From Megamerina dolium (lineage: Eukaryota; Arthropoda; Insecta; Diptera; Megamerinidae), in NCBI GenBank assembly GCA_963854835.1, contig OY978528.1, forward strand, positions 35,633,335-35,697,334: 64,000 nucleotides of DNA, in the 5' to 3' direction. The position numbers were made by a program, and so were the translations under genes. This document shows, one piece after another, positions 31,320 to 43,275 of this stretch; within the stretch, counting starts at the first letter, position 1; every line of letters begins with the position of its first letter. Below the pieces are notes generated by a model. It was not told the origin of the DNA, ran no database searches, and saw nothing but the letters and a program-made list of their open reading frames with translations.

Positions 31320-33140
31320 AAGGATGGGTAAATGCGGTGAGTGCGGGGATAATTAAAAGCATCTATGGAAATTAAGGCAATTTTAATTAATAGAATTTGG
31401 TAAACAAATACCATAATTTCAACCAGAAGCTCGATAAGATCTCTCAGGTTTAAATCTAGTCAACCGTTTACAAATTTACCTCAAACATAACAAAATAAAA
31501 TTAAGAAATTGACTTTAGACTAATTTCTAAACAGTCGGATTTTAAATTATACCTGCTGGCCACTGCAAAAAATGCATACAAGAATTTATGTACATCTGAT
31601 CATAACAATATTATTATACAAGAAAACTTCAATTAAATTGAAAAAATTTAACAATATGTAATAATGATTCAAGAGTGAAATAGACAAGCATTTATATTAA
31701 ATTCATTATCACAAGTAAAGGAAAGGAAAAAAGCACAAATTTACGTAGCGAAGAGTCTATGCCTATATCTGTAAATGGTACGAATATAACAAGAGCAAGA
31801 AACAATAATATGTAATTGCAATGGAGTTGAATTGAAATGTGTAATCACATATAAAAGTTTTGCTGTGCCTTCATGTTCTTCATCTGACTCGATGTATGTA
31901 AGTATTATTTCGATTGCTGTAGAAATACGTACAGAATATATAAAATATAATAACAAAACAACTAGAAAAATAAAGCGACAGATAACGAGCATGATTTGAG
32001 ATGACACAAATAAATGCAAGAGAAATAAAAAACAAAAGATTAAAATGAGAATCTGAAATATTTTTTCACAAAAGTTAGTTTTCATTGAGTGTTCGACTAC
32101 TGTTCTGCTTCTGCTGATGTGGTTGCTCATTTCATTTACCTCTTCAAAAGCAATACATTGTAGGAAGGATGGCAACAAAAACAAGAACAACAAGAGCAGC
32201 AATTAAATAGAACATTATGCTATGGAAATTTTGTTGTTGTACTTTCTCATGAATGTAATGTAATGAAAGGAAGTTGTTTTTTCTTCATAAATAAATACCA
32301 TGGAAATGCATAAAAGCAAAATAACAGAAAAAAATACATTTAGATAGCAATGGATAAGGAGAAATTTGACAAACGAAGGAAAAAACACAAAGCAAAAATA
32401 AGCGCGAAAATACAGAATGAAATTTATGAGTGAACGACAACAACAACAGCGGCAGTAATAATAAACACTTGCACCGAATACAGCACCGAAGAATTTTTAA
32501 AAGTAGGTAAGCAACACTAATTTGTTTGACGCGGCAGAAACATCTCGCCATCTACTAAGTACATGTACCTAGTATATATATATGGGTACGATACATGTGT
32601 ATGTGTGTACTATTGTATGTAAAACGGAAAGGGTAATATCATACTATGTATATACAAATATAATATAGCTAATGGGGATGTATGTTGATGTGGAAATTAA
32701 AATAAAAAATTATTGCAAATTTAAGTAGAATTTATCGCAAGGAATTTTAGAGAAGGCAGTAGAGTAATCTAATACGTGGAGTGAATTTTTTTTACATTTT
32801 TAGAGAAAGAATTATATCTTCTAGTATTAAAGCTAGTGAATATTATGAATAATTTGACCTTGTGCGTAAAAGTAAGTTAATATATAAATAATATAAGTAA
32901 CTATAAATTTATTTTGATGACTTGCAAAAGGTTATGTGCTATGAGGCTAACATTTGTTAATATTTTGATCTTAGTCATAAATTCATTAGCATTCATGTCA
33001 AATACAGAAACATTCTATAGATTCTGTAACGATTGCTTTAAAAAATGTTCTTGGCCCAATAGGATCCGAGGACTCCTGACTAAACTTTTCCCCCAATATT
33101 ATTGTGTATGTTAAATTGAGACAATATTTCATGGGATTTA
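31320..33140. other. non-coding stretch, probably intronic or intergenic
   Basis: AT-rich unique-looking DNA. Minus-strand frames at 31741-32202 and 32285-32551 are hydrophobic low-complexity and not convincing. Confidence 0.5.
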
Positions 33141-33144
33141 CTTA

Positions 33145-33215
33145 CAAAAGCCGATACCGAACGGCAGAACTGTTGACATTAATTTTCTGATCTTTGCCAC
33201 GAAATATGCTGCCAA
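33145..33215 (-). repeat. SINE body fragment
   Basis: Contains CCGATACCGAACGGCAGAAC and a diverged TGATCTTTGCCACG, matching the 'GGTTCCGAACGGCAGAAC...GAGCTTTGTCACAG' segment of the 4637-4992 copy. Both ends missing. Confidence 0.5.
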
Positions 33216-34641
33216 AACCGAACGTCTTAATAATAAAGAAAAAATTGTAACCATATATTTTATATGAAAGATTCGTATACAGAAATTTATTAATATACAC
33301 ATATATTTTCAATTGAAAAGTTCAATAAATCAAATTTGGACATGATGCGAAAACATCTACGTATATTGGCTTCGTCCTTGCTTCGATATGCTTCACTCAA
33401 TTGTTTTTCAGACCCTCCAAAACACTAATTTAATGTATCGCATCACGTACGGAATCCACATTGATTTTCTTCTATACACATATACATATGTAAGTATCTT
33501 ATTGAGTTATATTAATATGTAAATTTGGGTGTATGTATGTATTTGTCTTATTTAAAGTATCTTGAGTGTCAATTTAATAAATACATACATAAATAAACAA
33601 AAAGCCTATATTGATTGGCATAGGTATCTAGCCAATTTATTATTGATTGGCTTGATTGAATTGCTGTTATATATTGTGATAAGTCGCAAAGGCAGAAGAG
33701 ATACGTAACATAGTATATAGAAGAAGACCAAAGAACAATAATGCAATGTGATTTTATTCTCAAGTTTATTTTCCATAAATACATACATACATATATACTC
33801 GTACATAGGAGTGTATGCAAGCGCTCTAGTGGTACTTGCATGTCTCAACTTGTATATCCGGAACTTTAACTATTCGTTTTCCTTGCAAACAAATTGATTT
33901 CTTTTTGTTTTACATACATACATATTATTTGCTGACGATGTGAGTAGTTGATGGTTGCAAGCACTTACTCGTACACAATGTATGGGTGAGCTCATATTGG
34001 TAAGATGGCTTATATGTGGGTGTTAGTTCCAATTGCCAATATCATTGTGTTACAGATTCAACGTGACGTATGTAGTACGTACGTATGAACGTACGTACAA
34101 AATTACTATTCCCGACCTCGGCTAATACCAAATATGCATGTATGCTGACGTCTAAACTAACGATGATGATGATGATGATGATGACGACGATGACGATCAT
34201 GTTATTGTTGTTACTGCTGTGCCCTTCATGCCAATTTGATAATAGCATAAGTGTATGTAGGTATGTATGTATGTATGTATGTACGAGATTATGAAGGTAA
34301 AGCCAAAAGGACGCATCGTTCAGCCAGAAATAATATACGTACTCGCACACTACTCTTTGTAGTGCTCTTTAGCTCTTTTATTTCGACCATACGTATGGTG
34401 TACTTGAATTAGTCACTTGATTCTGTTTCAATCGAAAAGATTTAGAAGTAAACAAAAGCAATAACAAAAACATATACGTATACATTTACGACTTTATAAT
34501 AAATACAAAGGTATTTGGGTATATACGTTTTGAACTCTCATTTCATATTTGTCTTAAGCTAGCCAAGTTTTTGGAAAATTTAATTAATGGTGTCAGCACT
34601 TCATACACAACGAACGGTAACAACAATAATAATAATAATAA

Positions 34642-34681
<40 letters not shown>

Positions 34682-35417
34682 CGACAATACCAACATGAAT
34701 GTATCTTAAGAGCCGTTGAGCTGTAACATAATTAAATTAACGTATATCTTCTTTCCTCATAAATTCTTTTCTGAGTTTGCTTTTTAAATTTCTAAAATGA
34801 GTACTTGTTGATGTGGTGATGATGGTGACTCGTGTATGAGTAAGTAAGAAGTTATAAAGATGGAAGCTTAATGTTATGAAAGACGGAGAATTGTTTACTT
34901 GAAGGGTTATTAAATGAATGAACATAGTCGTATATTTGTAAAAATATTATAATAAAATGAAATAATATTTAAATGAATTATAATTTCTTAATTTGAAGTG
35001 CTTGAGAATTGATGCAACTTAATACGAGTACCTACCTACATTCATTATCTTTACGATAATTGTGATTGCCCCTTGATGTACTACGTGCTTTAGTGCTTTA
35101 TCTGAACGACGACTTTAGTTTCGCTGCTATACATAATTTAAATGATACTTCATTTTGCTAAGCGCATCTCAATGACTATTTTGATTTTAATATACGAGGC
35201 TGTTTGTTTGACGATTCTTTAGCTCGAAATATTCCGGGAAAGTAGGTTTCTAGCCCATCTATCCTAGCTTTGTGATAGGGCGCACCTCCAAGAAGGTGTT
35301 TGTCACTTTTGGCCCGCGAGTGGTTTTGTATTTCCCCACTTACCATGTATAGAGTTGAGCACTCCCGATCCGCCATCTTAGGACTCGTGCGATGTGAGAT
35401 ACATCTACTACTGTCGT
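33216..35417. other. non-coding stretch with short tandem repeats
   Basis: No gene recognised. Holds a (GAT)n run at 34161-34183, a (GTAT)n run at 34258-34282 and the palindromic (AAT)n/(ATT)n array at 34622-34680. Confidence 0.55.
34622..34680. repeat. (AAT)n followed by (ATT)n, palindromic trinucleotide array
   Basis: About seven AAT units run directly into about twelve ATT units, so the array is its own inverted repeat and could form a hairpin. Confidence 0.9.
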
Positions 35418-35425
35418 ATGTATAT

Positions 35426-35487
<62 letters not shown>

Positions 35488-35529
35488 GTATATATATATA
35501 CATACATATATATATATATAGTTATATTC

Positions 35530-35591
<62 letters not shown>

Positions 35592-35602
35592 CATATATAT
35601 GT
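35418..35602. repeat. (TA)n / (TACATA)n compound microsatellite
   Basis: TA runs interrupted by GTATA, CATACATA and a GTTATATTCAT spacer. Confidence 0.95.
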
Positions 35603-35604
35603 TT

Positions 35605-35835
35605 TTTTTGGTGGCTCTTTTTTAGCTCTCTTAGAAGTTTTTCTCTGTTAATTTTTTACTGCCGGAAGAATTGCCAATTGTTTAATTGCTTGTCGATCCC
35701 AGGGGATCGTTCGAAAGAATATTATTGTAATATTATTCCTTAATATCAAAGTTGCTTTGACTAAGGATCGCACTCACGGTATTCGACTCAAATTATCAAC
35801 GCACTAAGCACTGAGCTGTGGTACTCATATCGGCA
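35605..35835 (-). repeat. tRNA-derived SINE, 3'-truncated
   Basis: Minus-strand reading begins near CCACAGCTCAGTGCTTAGTG (A-box region), has a degraded B box (GTGCGATCCTTAG), and continues through TTCTTTCGAACGATCCC, CAATTGGCAATTCTTCCGG and AACTTCTAAGAGAGCT, then ends at the TA array. The 3' half is missing, so the array may have grown from or replaced it. Confidence 0.7.
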
Positions 35836-36039
35836 GAATTGTCAATTTAATTTACGTGAGGTGGATAACATCAAGAAGAAGAGATGATTTTAGTTGATTA
35901 AATATACATTTTAATACCGCTCCAGCTGTACAAAATCGTAGCGCTACGTAATCCTTCACCAGCTTTGTGAAAACGAGTTATTTAAATATAAAAACCGTAC
36001 GCACTTTCGTACATCAAGTTCTCCAGTATTTGGTCTTTT

Positions 36040-36830
36040 CACCGGAGGTTAGGTCTGCCTATTCTCCGTCGTTCGTCAGCGAGTTCGGTATGTAACATCT
36101 TCTTAGCTGGAGAGTGCTTTGCCATTCGCTTAACGTGACCTAGCTAGCGCAGTCTTTGAATTTTGATGCGATTTATTATGTCGGCGTCAGAATACAGCTT
36201 CTACAGTTCATGGTTGTACCTTATTCGATACTCCCTACCAACGCAAATAGGTCCAAAGATCTTGCTTAGGATTTTTCTTTCGATAATTCCAAACAATATC
36301 TCATCTGAGGTGGAAAATGTCCAGACATCGGTGTCATATGTAAGGATACGCATGATGAGAGACTTGTAGAGTGTGGCTTTTGTTTCTCGAGAGAAGGCTT
36401 CTCAATTGTTTACTTCGCAAAAGTAGCATCTGTTAGTAACAGTGACCCTTCGCAGTATCTACAGGATAACGTGATTACAGGTGTTAATGCAGGTTCCAAG
36501 ATAGACAAATTCCTTCCCCGGTGTGTGTCGATCTGTTTGTCTTGGCTCTTCTTTAAGATTTGACGCAGTGTGAAAATCTGGTCGATGGTAGATTTATTTT
36601 TCACACTCGATGGCCTTGTATGCGATGCTAAGAAGACATAGTTGGCGCAAATTGTGGGGTCTCCTTTTTTATGTACTGGGCAGAAAACATTGAGCACCCA
36701 ATCATCGGGCATATTCTGCCTATGACTTGATGCATGCTGGTGAACAGCTTATCGCCTCCGGCCTTAAACAACTCAGCATGCAGGCTATCAGCACCTGCAG
36801 CTTTGTTGTTTTTATATAATATCATTAAAT
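36040..36830 (-). pseudogene. RTE-like LINE ORF2 fragment with internal deletion
   Basis: Minus strand from 36830: KNNKAAGADSLHAELFKAGG, MHQVIGRI, then CPVHKKGDPTICANY and STIDQIFTLRQILKKSQDKQ (about 36520-36600). After about 36420 it jumps to the C-terminal tail: LYKSLIMRILTYDTDVWTFS and then FGPICVGREYRIRYNHEL and LGHVKRMAKHSPAKK (36090-36370). The RT catalytic YADD block between these is absent, so an internal deletion joined RT entrance and tail. Same family as the nest's RTE element, opposite orientation. Confidence 0.75.
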
Positions 36831-36849
36831 ATTTAGGAAAATATAGAAG

Positions 36850-37035
36850 GTTCAGCTTAGTTAAGGTTAGGTCATTGTGGTTGTCCTCTCAGACACACTT
36901 ATTTCAGACGGGCCCATTGTGCTACCACCGAGTGTATCTTCCAGTACTGTTGTGTGTATTAAATTTGGACAGTATTAGAATGCACTTACTCATTTATATT
37001 TGACTGTTCCGATCGGCAGAACTTTTGTTATCTAT
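36850..37035 (-). repeat. SINE, 3' portion with TAACC-type tail
   Basis: Contains TACTGTTGTGTGTATTAAATTTGGACAG and CGGCAGAACTTTTGTTATC, matching the 3' half of the SINE. On the minus strand it ends GACCTAACCTTAACTAA rather than CACATATTTA. A possible GTCCTCTCAGACACAC hairpin precedes the tail. Confidence 0.6.
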
Positions 37036-38504
37036 TCTAATATTCAAGGTACTGTGAAACATTTTTAGATAAGCACTTTGAAAACGTGTAAATAGGTCTA
37101 TTCTCATTTGAGATCTTCTACCGGAAGCAAGTGCCAAAACTTTGTTATTTCACAAAATTGTCTATTCTTGTCGCACAGAAGGCCTTTGGCTGTTTGAATA
37201 ATATCGGCGAAGCAGGTACTTGAGTTTTAAGTACGAGGAAATGCCATCGCACTGAACGGAATCATTTGCATGTAATTAATATATATCATGTACTACTATT
37301 GAATACTATTTTTAGACAATTTTATATGATACTCGTTTAACTGTGTGTTTGTGTGTATGGCGATCACGGTACATTACATTCATACGGGCTTATTTATTAC
37401 TTTTGCAATAATAACACGGTATGACAAATATTTGTGGACACGAGAAATGCTAACAGATTCTGAAATTAGGTGGAAAATAAAGAAATACTTGTCTCAAATT
37501 TTTCTGAACACTGACGTGATACAGCAAATCGAAGAGATAGGAGTAAGAAAATTATTTTGCATATTTTCAAAATCTGTTACAAGTTCCCGTGTGCCAGACT
37601 TTTGTCGTACTTACTATCTTGCTACTATAAAGTGCTCAATAAGCAGATATAAATATGATGAAGTATATTCGCCATAGTACATACATACTAATTTACAAGT
37701 ATCATATAGAATTGTGTAAAATCAGTATCTACCTTGAGAGTAAAGGGCTGTGTAAACTGTTGCATTTTATGATTACGTATCACAAAATGGTTTATTGAAT
37801 GTTATGAAAACTGATAACGAGAAATTCTCAATGACTGTCTATTTCATGAATACGAAATGATGATGATAATGATGTTGATGATGACGCGTGTTCAACCACA
37901 AAAACCAAAACCAAAAGCAAACAAAAGTCAAGCAGAACAAAATATTGATATCGCTAATGTCTTTGTGAGTGTGTTTTCATTACAGTGATAGTGAGTGTAT
38001 GAATAGATAATGATATTTGTGGTTAATGGGTGGATTTGTAGTTTGAGTTTTGCAGTTGAGTTGATTAAAAGTGTTTAGTGTTTATTTCAATGCGATTATT
38101 ATTATTATTATTATTATTAATATTATCTACATCATCAAAAGGAACAGTAGCAGCCATATAGGAAATGCGATGGAATATTTATTCATACATAGTTCTAGAA
38201 TTAGTATAGGAAACATGTTAATATTTTGTGTAGCAATGAACGCTTATCAATTATTTTTTGTTTGTTTTCGTTCTTTTTATTTTGCTCTTTACTATACAAA
38301 TATAGACTATGTAATTTATATGAGTATGGAATTTCTGTGCTGTACTGATAACGTGTATATTGTATATTGTATATATGTAGGTAGCATATGTATGAAGCAA
38401 TAATTGTGTTGTTGATTTTCATGACTTACTAGTAAATACTGAGTACGTATAGTATATGAAATAAAATATGGTCATATTATTGCTATTGTTGTTGATGTTG
38501 TTGT

Positions 38505-38536
<32 letters not shown>

Positions 38537-39248
38537 CTGGTGATGACGATGATAATGTGAATTATTTTCAAACTCGTATAATTTTATTAACATTGTGTTG
38601 TTGTTGCTATGGTTAATTTGTTGTACTTGTTTTGTTGTTGGCTGTTTTTTTTTTTCTACTGCTGCTGCTGCTGTTATACATTCTACTATCAAACGACAAC
38701 AATCATTCAGTTGTCGTGTGTTTTCTTTTACAAGTGCCATCATTTGCTCGGTCGAATTTCTATTCCGTTTTTTTGCGTTTATTTCCTTTCGTTCCGATGC
38801 TTGTGTGATTTTTTTCTTAACATTTGAAATCCTTGCAAAATTGCATGTGTATTTAAAAAAACAGAAGAAGTAAAAGCAACATAAAAAAGAAATAAATATA
38901 AAATCACTATAATTTATGTATCATCATCATTCTATTGATGATGGTATCTGTGTTGATGATTTAAATTCAGTGATAACGTTTTTTGATGTGTATTGTTGCG
39001 ATATTTCTTTTTAAATAAAATAATTTTTGTTATTGTTGTTGTTATTCGAAATTATGACGTTGATGGAAGAAAAATACTAGATATTGACTTTACAAACAAT
39101 TATTCCATACGCCATTTCCTTTTTTCTTTGCACATGCCTGGTTTTGAACATTGTATATTGAGAATTGTAACTATTTTCATGATATTTATATATGTCACCC
39201 TATTTGTAAATTTATCTCATCTGTGTTTTTGTTCTTTACTATTCCTTC
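37036..39248. other. probable intron upstream of the coiled-coil exon
   Basis: AT-rich DNA with (GAT)n near 37861 and 38508-38535 and (ATT)n at 38095-38119. The 110-codon frame at 37345-37677 has no recognisable domain. The last ~60 bases before 39250 are pyrimidine-rich, as expected before an acceptor. Confidence 0.55.
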
Positions 39249-39250
39249 AG
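39249..39250 (+). promoter_or_regulatory. splice acceptor of the coiled-coil exon
   Basis: TTGTTCTTTACTATTCCTTCAG ends at 39250 (only the last 20 bases matter): an uninterrupted pyrimidine-rich tract with a CAG acceptor. Frame is open on both sides but protein character changes from hydrophobic junk to Ala-rich and coiled coil just after this point. Confidence 0.8.
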
Positions 39251-39715
39251 AATAATTGTGATGCACATTTGCAAGTTGCTGTTGTTGCTGCCGCCGCCGC
39301 TGCTGCTGCAGTAAATGTAACTGTTGCAAATGTTATCACAACCAAAACCATCACGAGCAGCATTACTAGTACCAGTGTTGCCAGCACCACTACAATCAAT
39401 ACGGAAGTGGAGGCATTGAAACAAGCGCTAATGGATAAACATAAACAACTGATTGCCATGGAGACAATTTGTTTACGCGAATCTGAACGTCAAGTTGAAT
39501 TAGAGGATAGTGTTATCGCGTGGCAAGATAAATATGATCGTCTTTATGAATCGCACAAACGTGTACAGAAGGTGAACCAAAGTTTAGAAGATAAACTATT
39601 GAAATTGGTTGATCGTAATTCGGGTGAACGTGCTCAACTTACCAGCGATGTAGCTACATTAAGCGTACGTCTGGCACAGGCTAATTTCAATATAGCCAAA
39701 TTGCAACGTGAAATT
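39251..39715 (+). CDS. internal exon of a host coiled-coil protein, TJAP1(PILT)/BEGAIN-like
   Basis: This is the only convincing host exon. It is 465 nt (155 codons), phase 0 at both ends, so it could be skipped without changing frame. Residues ~9-20 include a run of eight or more alanines encoded by mixed GCN codons; residues ~25-50 are Thr/Ser-rich. From about residue 53 a continuous coiled coil begins: EVEALKQALMDKHKQL, then SERQVELEDSVIAWQDKYDR, LYESHKRVQKVNQSLEDKLL and LSVRLAQANFNIAKLQREI. The spacing 'ELE-x-KxDKYxRLxxSxxRxxxxNQxLEDKLLxL' resembles the N-terminal coiled coil of vertebrate TJAP1/PILT and BEGAIN, junction- and synapse-associated scaffold proteins; this is from memory, not a search. 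Function in flies is not inferred. Codon use is balanced and unlike the surrounding AT-rich DNA. The rest of the gene is outside or in small exons I could not find. Confidence 0.82.
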
Positions 39716-39721
39716 GTAAGT
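39716..39721 (+). promoter_or_regulatory. splice donor of the coiled-coil exon
   Basis: ATT|GTAAGT is a consensus insect 5' splice site exactly at a codon boundary and just before the frame loses coiled-coil character. Confidence 0.85.
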
Positions 39722-39956
39722 ACAATAGAATTGATTTTATTGTTCATATATCCATTTTTATGTTAGTATCTATTAAAGCAAAGTAAGGTCATAACATAGA
39801 TCAGGAGCCCAGATCGACTTACCGTAGTGATGAAACTCAGTATTGGATTACATTTATTCACAATACTTAAACAAAACATTGAAAAATCCAATGCAAATAT
39901 ATGAAAACGGTTGTTTTTTTGCTAACAACCCAAGTAATAATTTACACTTTGGCAAG

Positions 39957-40016
39957 GTTAAATACAAGTGTTTGCGTCCAAAAGAATTCTATAAGGCTTC
40001 CGTGGAACAGTTCAAA
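39957..40016 (+). CDS. candidate next exon, 20 codons
   Basis: Between GGCAAG (possible acceptor) and a GTAAGA donor lies VKYKCLRPKEFYKASVEQFK, phase 0 at both ends and therefore compatible with the upstream exon. Codon use looks coding, and the preceding in-frame NNPSN may also belong. In the TJAP1/BEGAIN family the coiled coil is followed by a 'LLKCN.S.F..HKF..LP..LQ' segment; the pattern KYKCLRPKEF is only loosely similar. The acceptor lacks a good pyrimidine tract. It may be a real micro-exon or a decayed one. Confidence 0.33.
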
Positions 40017-40022
40017 GTAAGA

Positions 40023-41481
<1,459 letters not shown>

Positions 41482-41494
41482 ATTGTGCACATTA
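41482..41494. repeat. 13-bp target-site duplication (3' side) of R1/LOA-like LINE
   Basis: ATTGTGCACATTA, exactly repeated at 44420-44432. Confidence 0.92.
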
Positions 41495-41582
41495 GGTTAA
41501 GTTAGGTTATGCGGCCGCCCACCAAAGGGGGGCGCAATTAGGTCAAAAATTGGTCAATTGTGTCACCATGCATCACTGATGT

Positions 41583-42235
41583 TTACTATCCTGTTCCCTC
41601 TGTTAATCGGAGCCATTGGGATTTCCTAATGAATAGAGCAATGTCCCTGACATCCATGGGTGCTAGCTCAATGGTATCTGTAAAAAAAGGCACTCCCCAG
41701 TAGGGTGTGCCTTCTACGTGCCAAGGCGGTGTAGATGCCCCCGAGCAAGTGGGGAACAGTTTCCTCCTCTTCCTCGTCCTGGCAGCTGCGACAAAATCGT
41801 TGGCCGGTAAACCAAGCCTTGTAGCATGCCTACCCACAAGCCAGTGGCCCGTGAGTACGGCAACTACATTACTGATAGTTTTCCTACTCATTGACAGCAG
41901 TGAACGAGTTCTTCTATTGTCAAGAGGTGGCCAGACTTTCCTTATAGTAATACCAGAGCTCTCATCCCGCCATCTTCTGTTGGCTATGGTGAGGTAATGT
42001 TGTGCGACAAGAAGCTTGCATGTTGCAAGCGGAATTCCTGCTTGATAAGTTGGATAGATCTCTGGCAACCTAGTGCCCGATCTCGCCAATTCCTGGAATT
42101 CCTGTGAGAGTTTTAATGGCGACTTGACTGTCGGTGTAGTTATAAACATCTTTGAAAGATATTGTATTACAGCGAAGCCACATTGCCTTCTGCTTTATAA
42201 CCATAATCTCAGCTTAGAAAACACTGCAAAAGACG
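41583..42235 (-). pseudogene. LINE ORF2: RNase H and C-terminal region
   Basis: From 42235 the minus strand gives AEIMVIKQKAMWLR and YNYTDSQVAIKTL (the 'AEI...DSQ.AI' signature of RNase H, Glu and Asp catalytic residues), then after a frameshift ELARSGTRLPEI, GIPLATCKLLVAQHYLTIAN, TISNVVAVLTGHWLVGRHA and WRLGLP-type sequence with a degraded zinc-binding C-terminus, ending DIALFIRKSQWLRLTEGTG. Ordinarily this follows an RT of ~500 residues, absent here. Confidence 0.78.
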
Positions 42236-43275
42236 GGTAATCGGAACTCCGCCACCCTTTCCCTCCAAATGGGTATCAATTAGTACCTGAAGAGTTTCCA
42301 GACTTGAAGTAGTCAAATCACTATCTCCCTTCATAATTAAGCTGGGTGTAACTGGATTAGTAGCGAGAATCTTTTGTATGCGGCTTGCATCTGAAATTTC
42401 TTCTATGTCACTGCAAATGTCATTCCATGATGATCTTTTTGCTTTCCTTATCGCCTTTTTAAGCACTCGTAAGCTCTACTTATAGGGTTGCCATTGATTA
42501 GTGATTTTGGTTTGGTTGAATTGTTGTCGACAATCCTTTCTTGGAGTGATGATCTCTACCGACCACCATGGAAGTCTGTTCTTCTTTGGAGTCCTTCTAA
42601 TTGGACAGGACGCCACAGTAGCTTTCCTGCAAGCTTCTGTAATTTGTTAACCAGCGGCTTCAAGCTGCTCCTCATTTTGCAGGCTTAAGGGCGCTATGTG
42701 AGTGAGGGATTAATTTAGGGCGGCCCTATACTTATCACAATTTGTGCGTTTCCTATTTAAAAATGGTGATCCCATTCCCTATTACAGGTAATAAAGGTCG
42801 GTTCTGTACCCATTTTTGCGAGAGTCAAGTTAGAACTAATAATATATTCAAAAAGTGACTCACCTCGATCGTTGTTGTCTGAGCTGCCCCAGATATAATG
42901 GTGTGAGTTGGCGTCGGCTCCTATCACCAGATTCGCCTCGCGGGTCTCCGTCTCCCAACTGTCTTCATTATTATAGGGTGAGGTTGGGGCTCTGTATGAT
43001 CGTGAGCCATGTATGCAGACATCAGCCAATATATATGCGATTGATGATCTAACGCAATGGTCACAGTAGCCTTGTCGCTGTAATCAGATAGTAGGATTGC
43101 TTTGTAGCATTTCTACACTAAAATACACGAAAGAGACTTACCCGCTCACATTGTCATCCAAGACCCACGGTTCCTGAATTAGAATGATGTTGTCCGCTTT
43201 ATCGCTTACGCGAAGGACAAGAGCAGCGGGAGCTGCTTTAGAGTGGTGCAGATTAATCTGGACCACCCTGAGCAT
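42209..43275 (-). pseudogene. LINE ORF2: endonuclease and linker
   Basis: Starts at an ATG at 43275: MLRVVQINLHHSKAAPALVL, the N-terminal endonuclease motif of R1/LOA-type LINEs. Continues with IILIQEPWV (catalytic Glu), and LVIGADANSHHYIWGSSDNN plus DRGESLFEYI (42880-42930) with the Asp/Asn motif, then the 'SDH' region is lost. The linker MLKKAIRKAKRSSWNDIC...SDASRIQKILA ends at 42209-42466. The frame then passes straight into RNase H sequence. Stops and frameshifts throughout. Confidence 0.75.

Noticed and set aside
34085..34300. Acidic frame rich in Met/Thr and possible short gene
   Set aside because: Encoded by (GATGAT)n and (GTAT)n microsatellites.
37345..37677. 110-codon plus-strand frame that looks moderately protein-like in its second half
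   Set aside because: No recognised domain, no convincing splice signals, and its first half is hydrophobic low-complexity. Kept out of the gene list; conservation or RNA-seq could reverse this.
38483..38743. Poly-His/poly-Gln minus-strand frame
   Set aside because: Produced by GAT/GTT trinucleotide repeats, with no further coding character.
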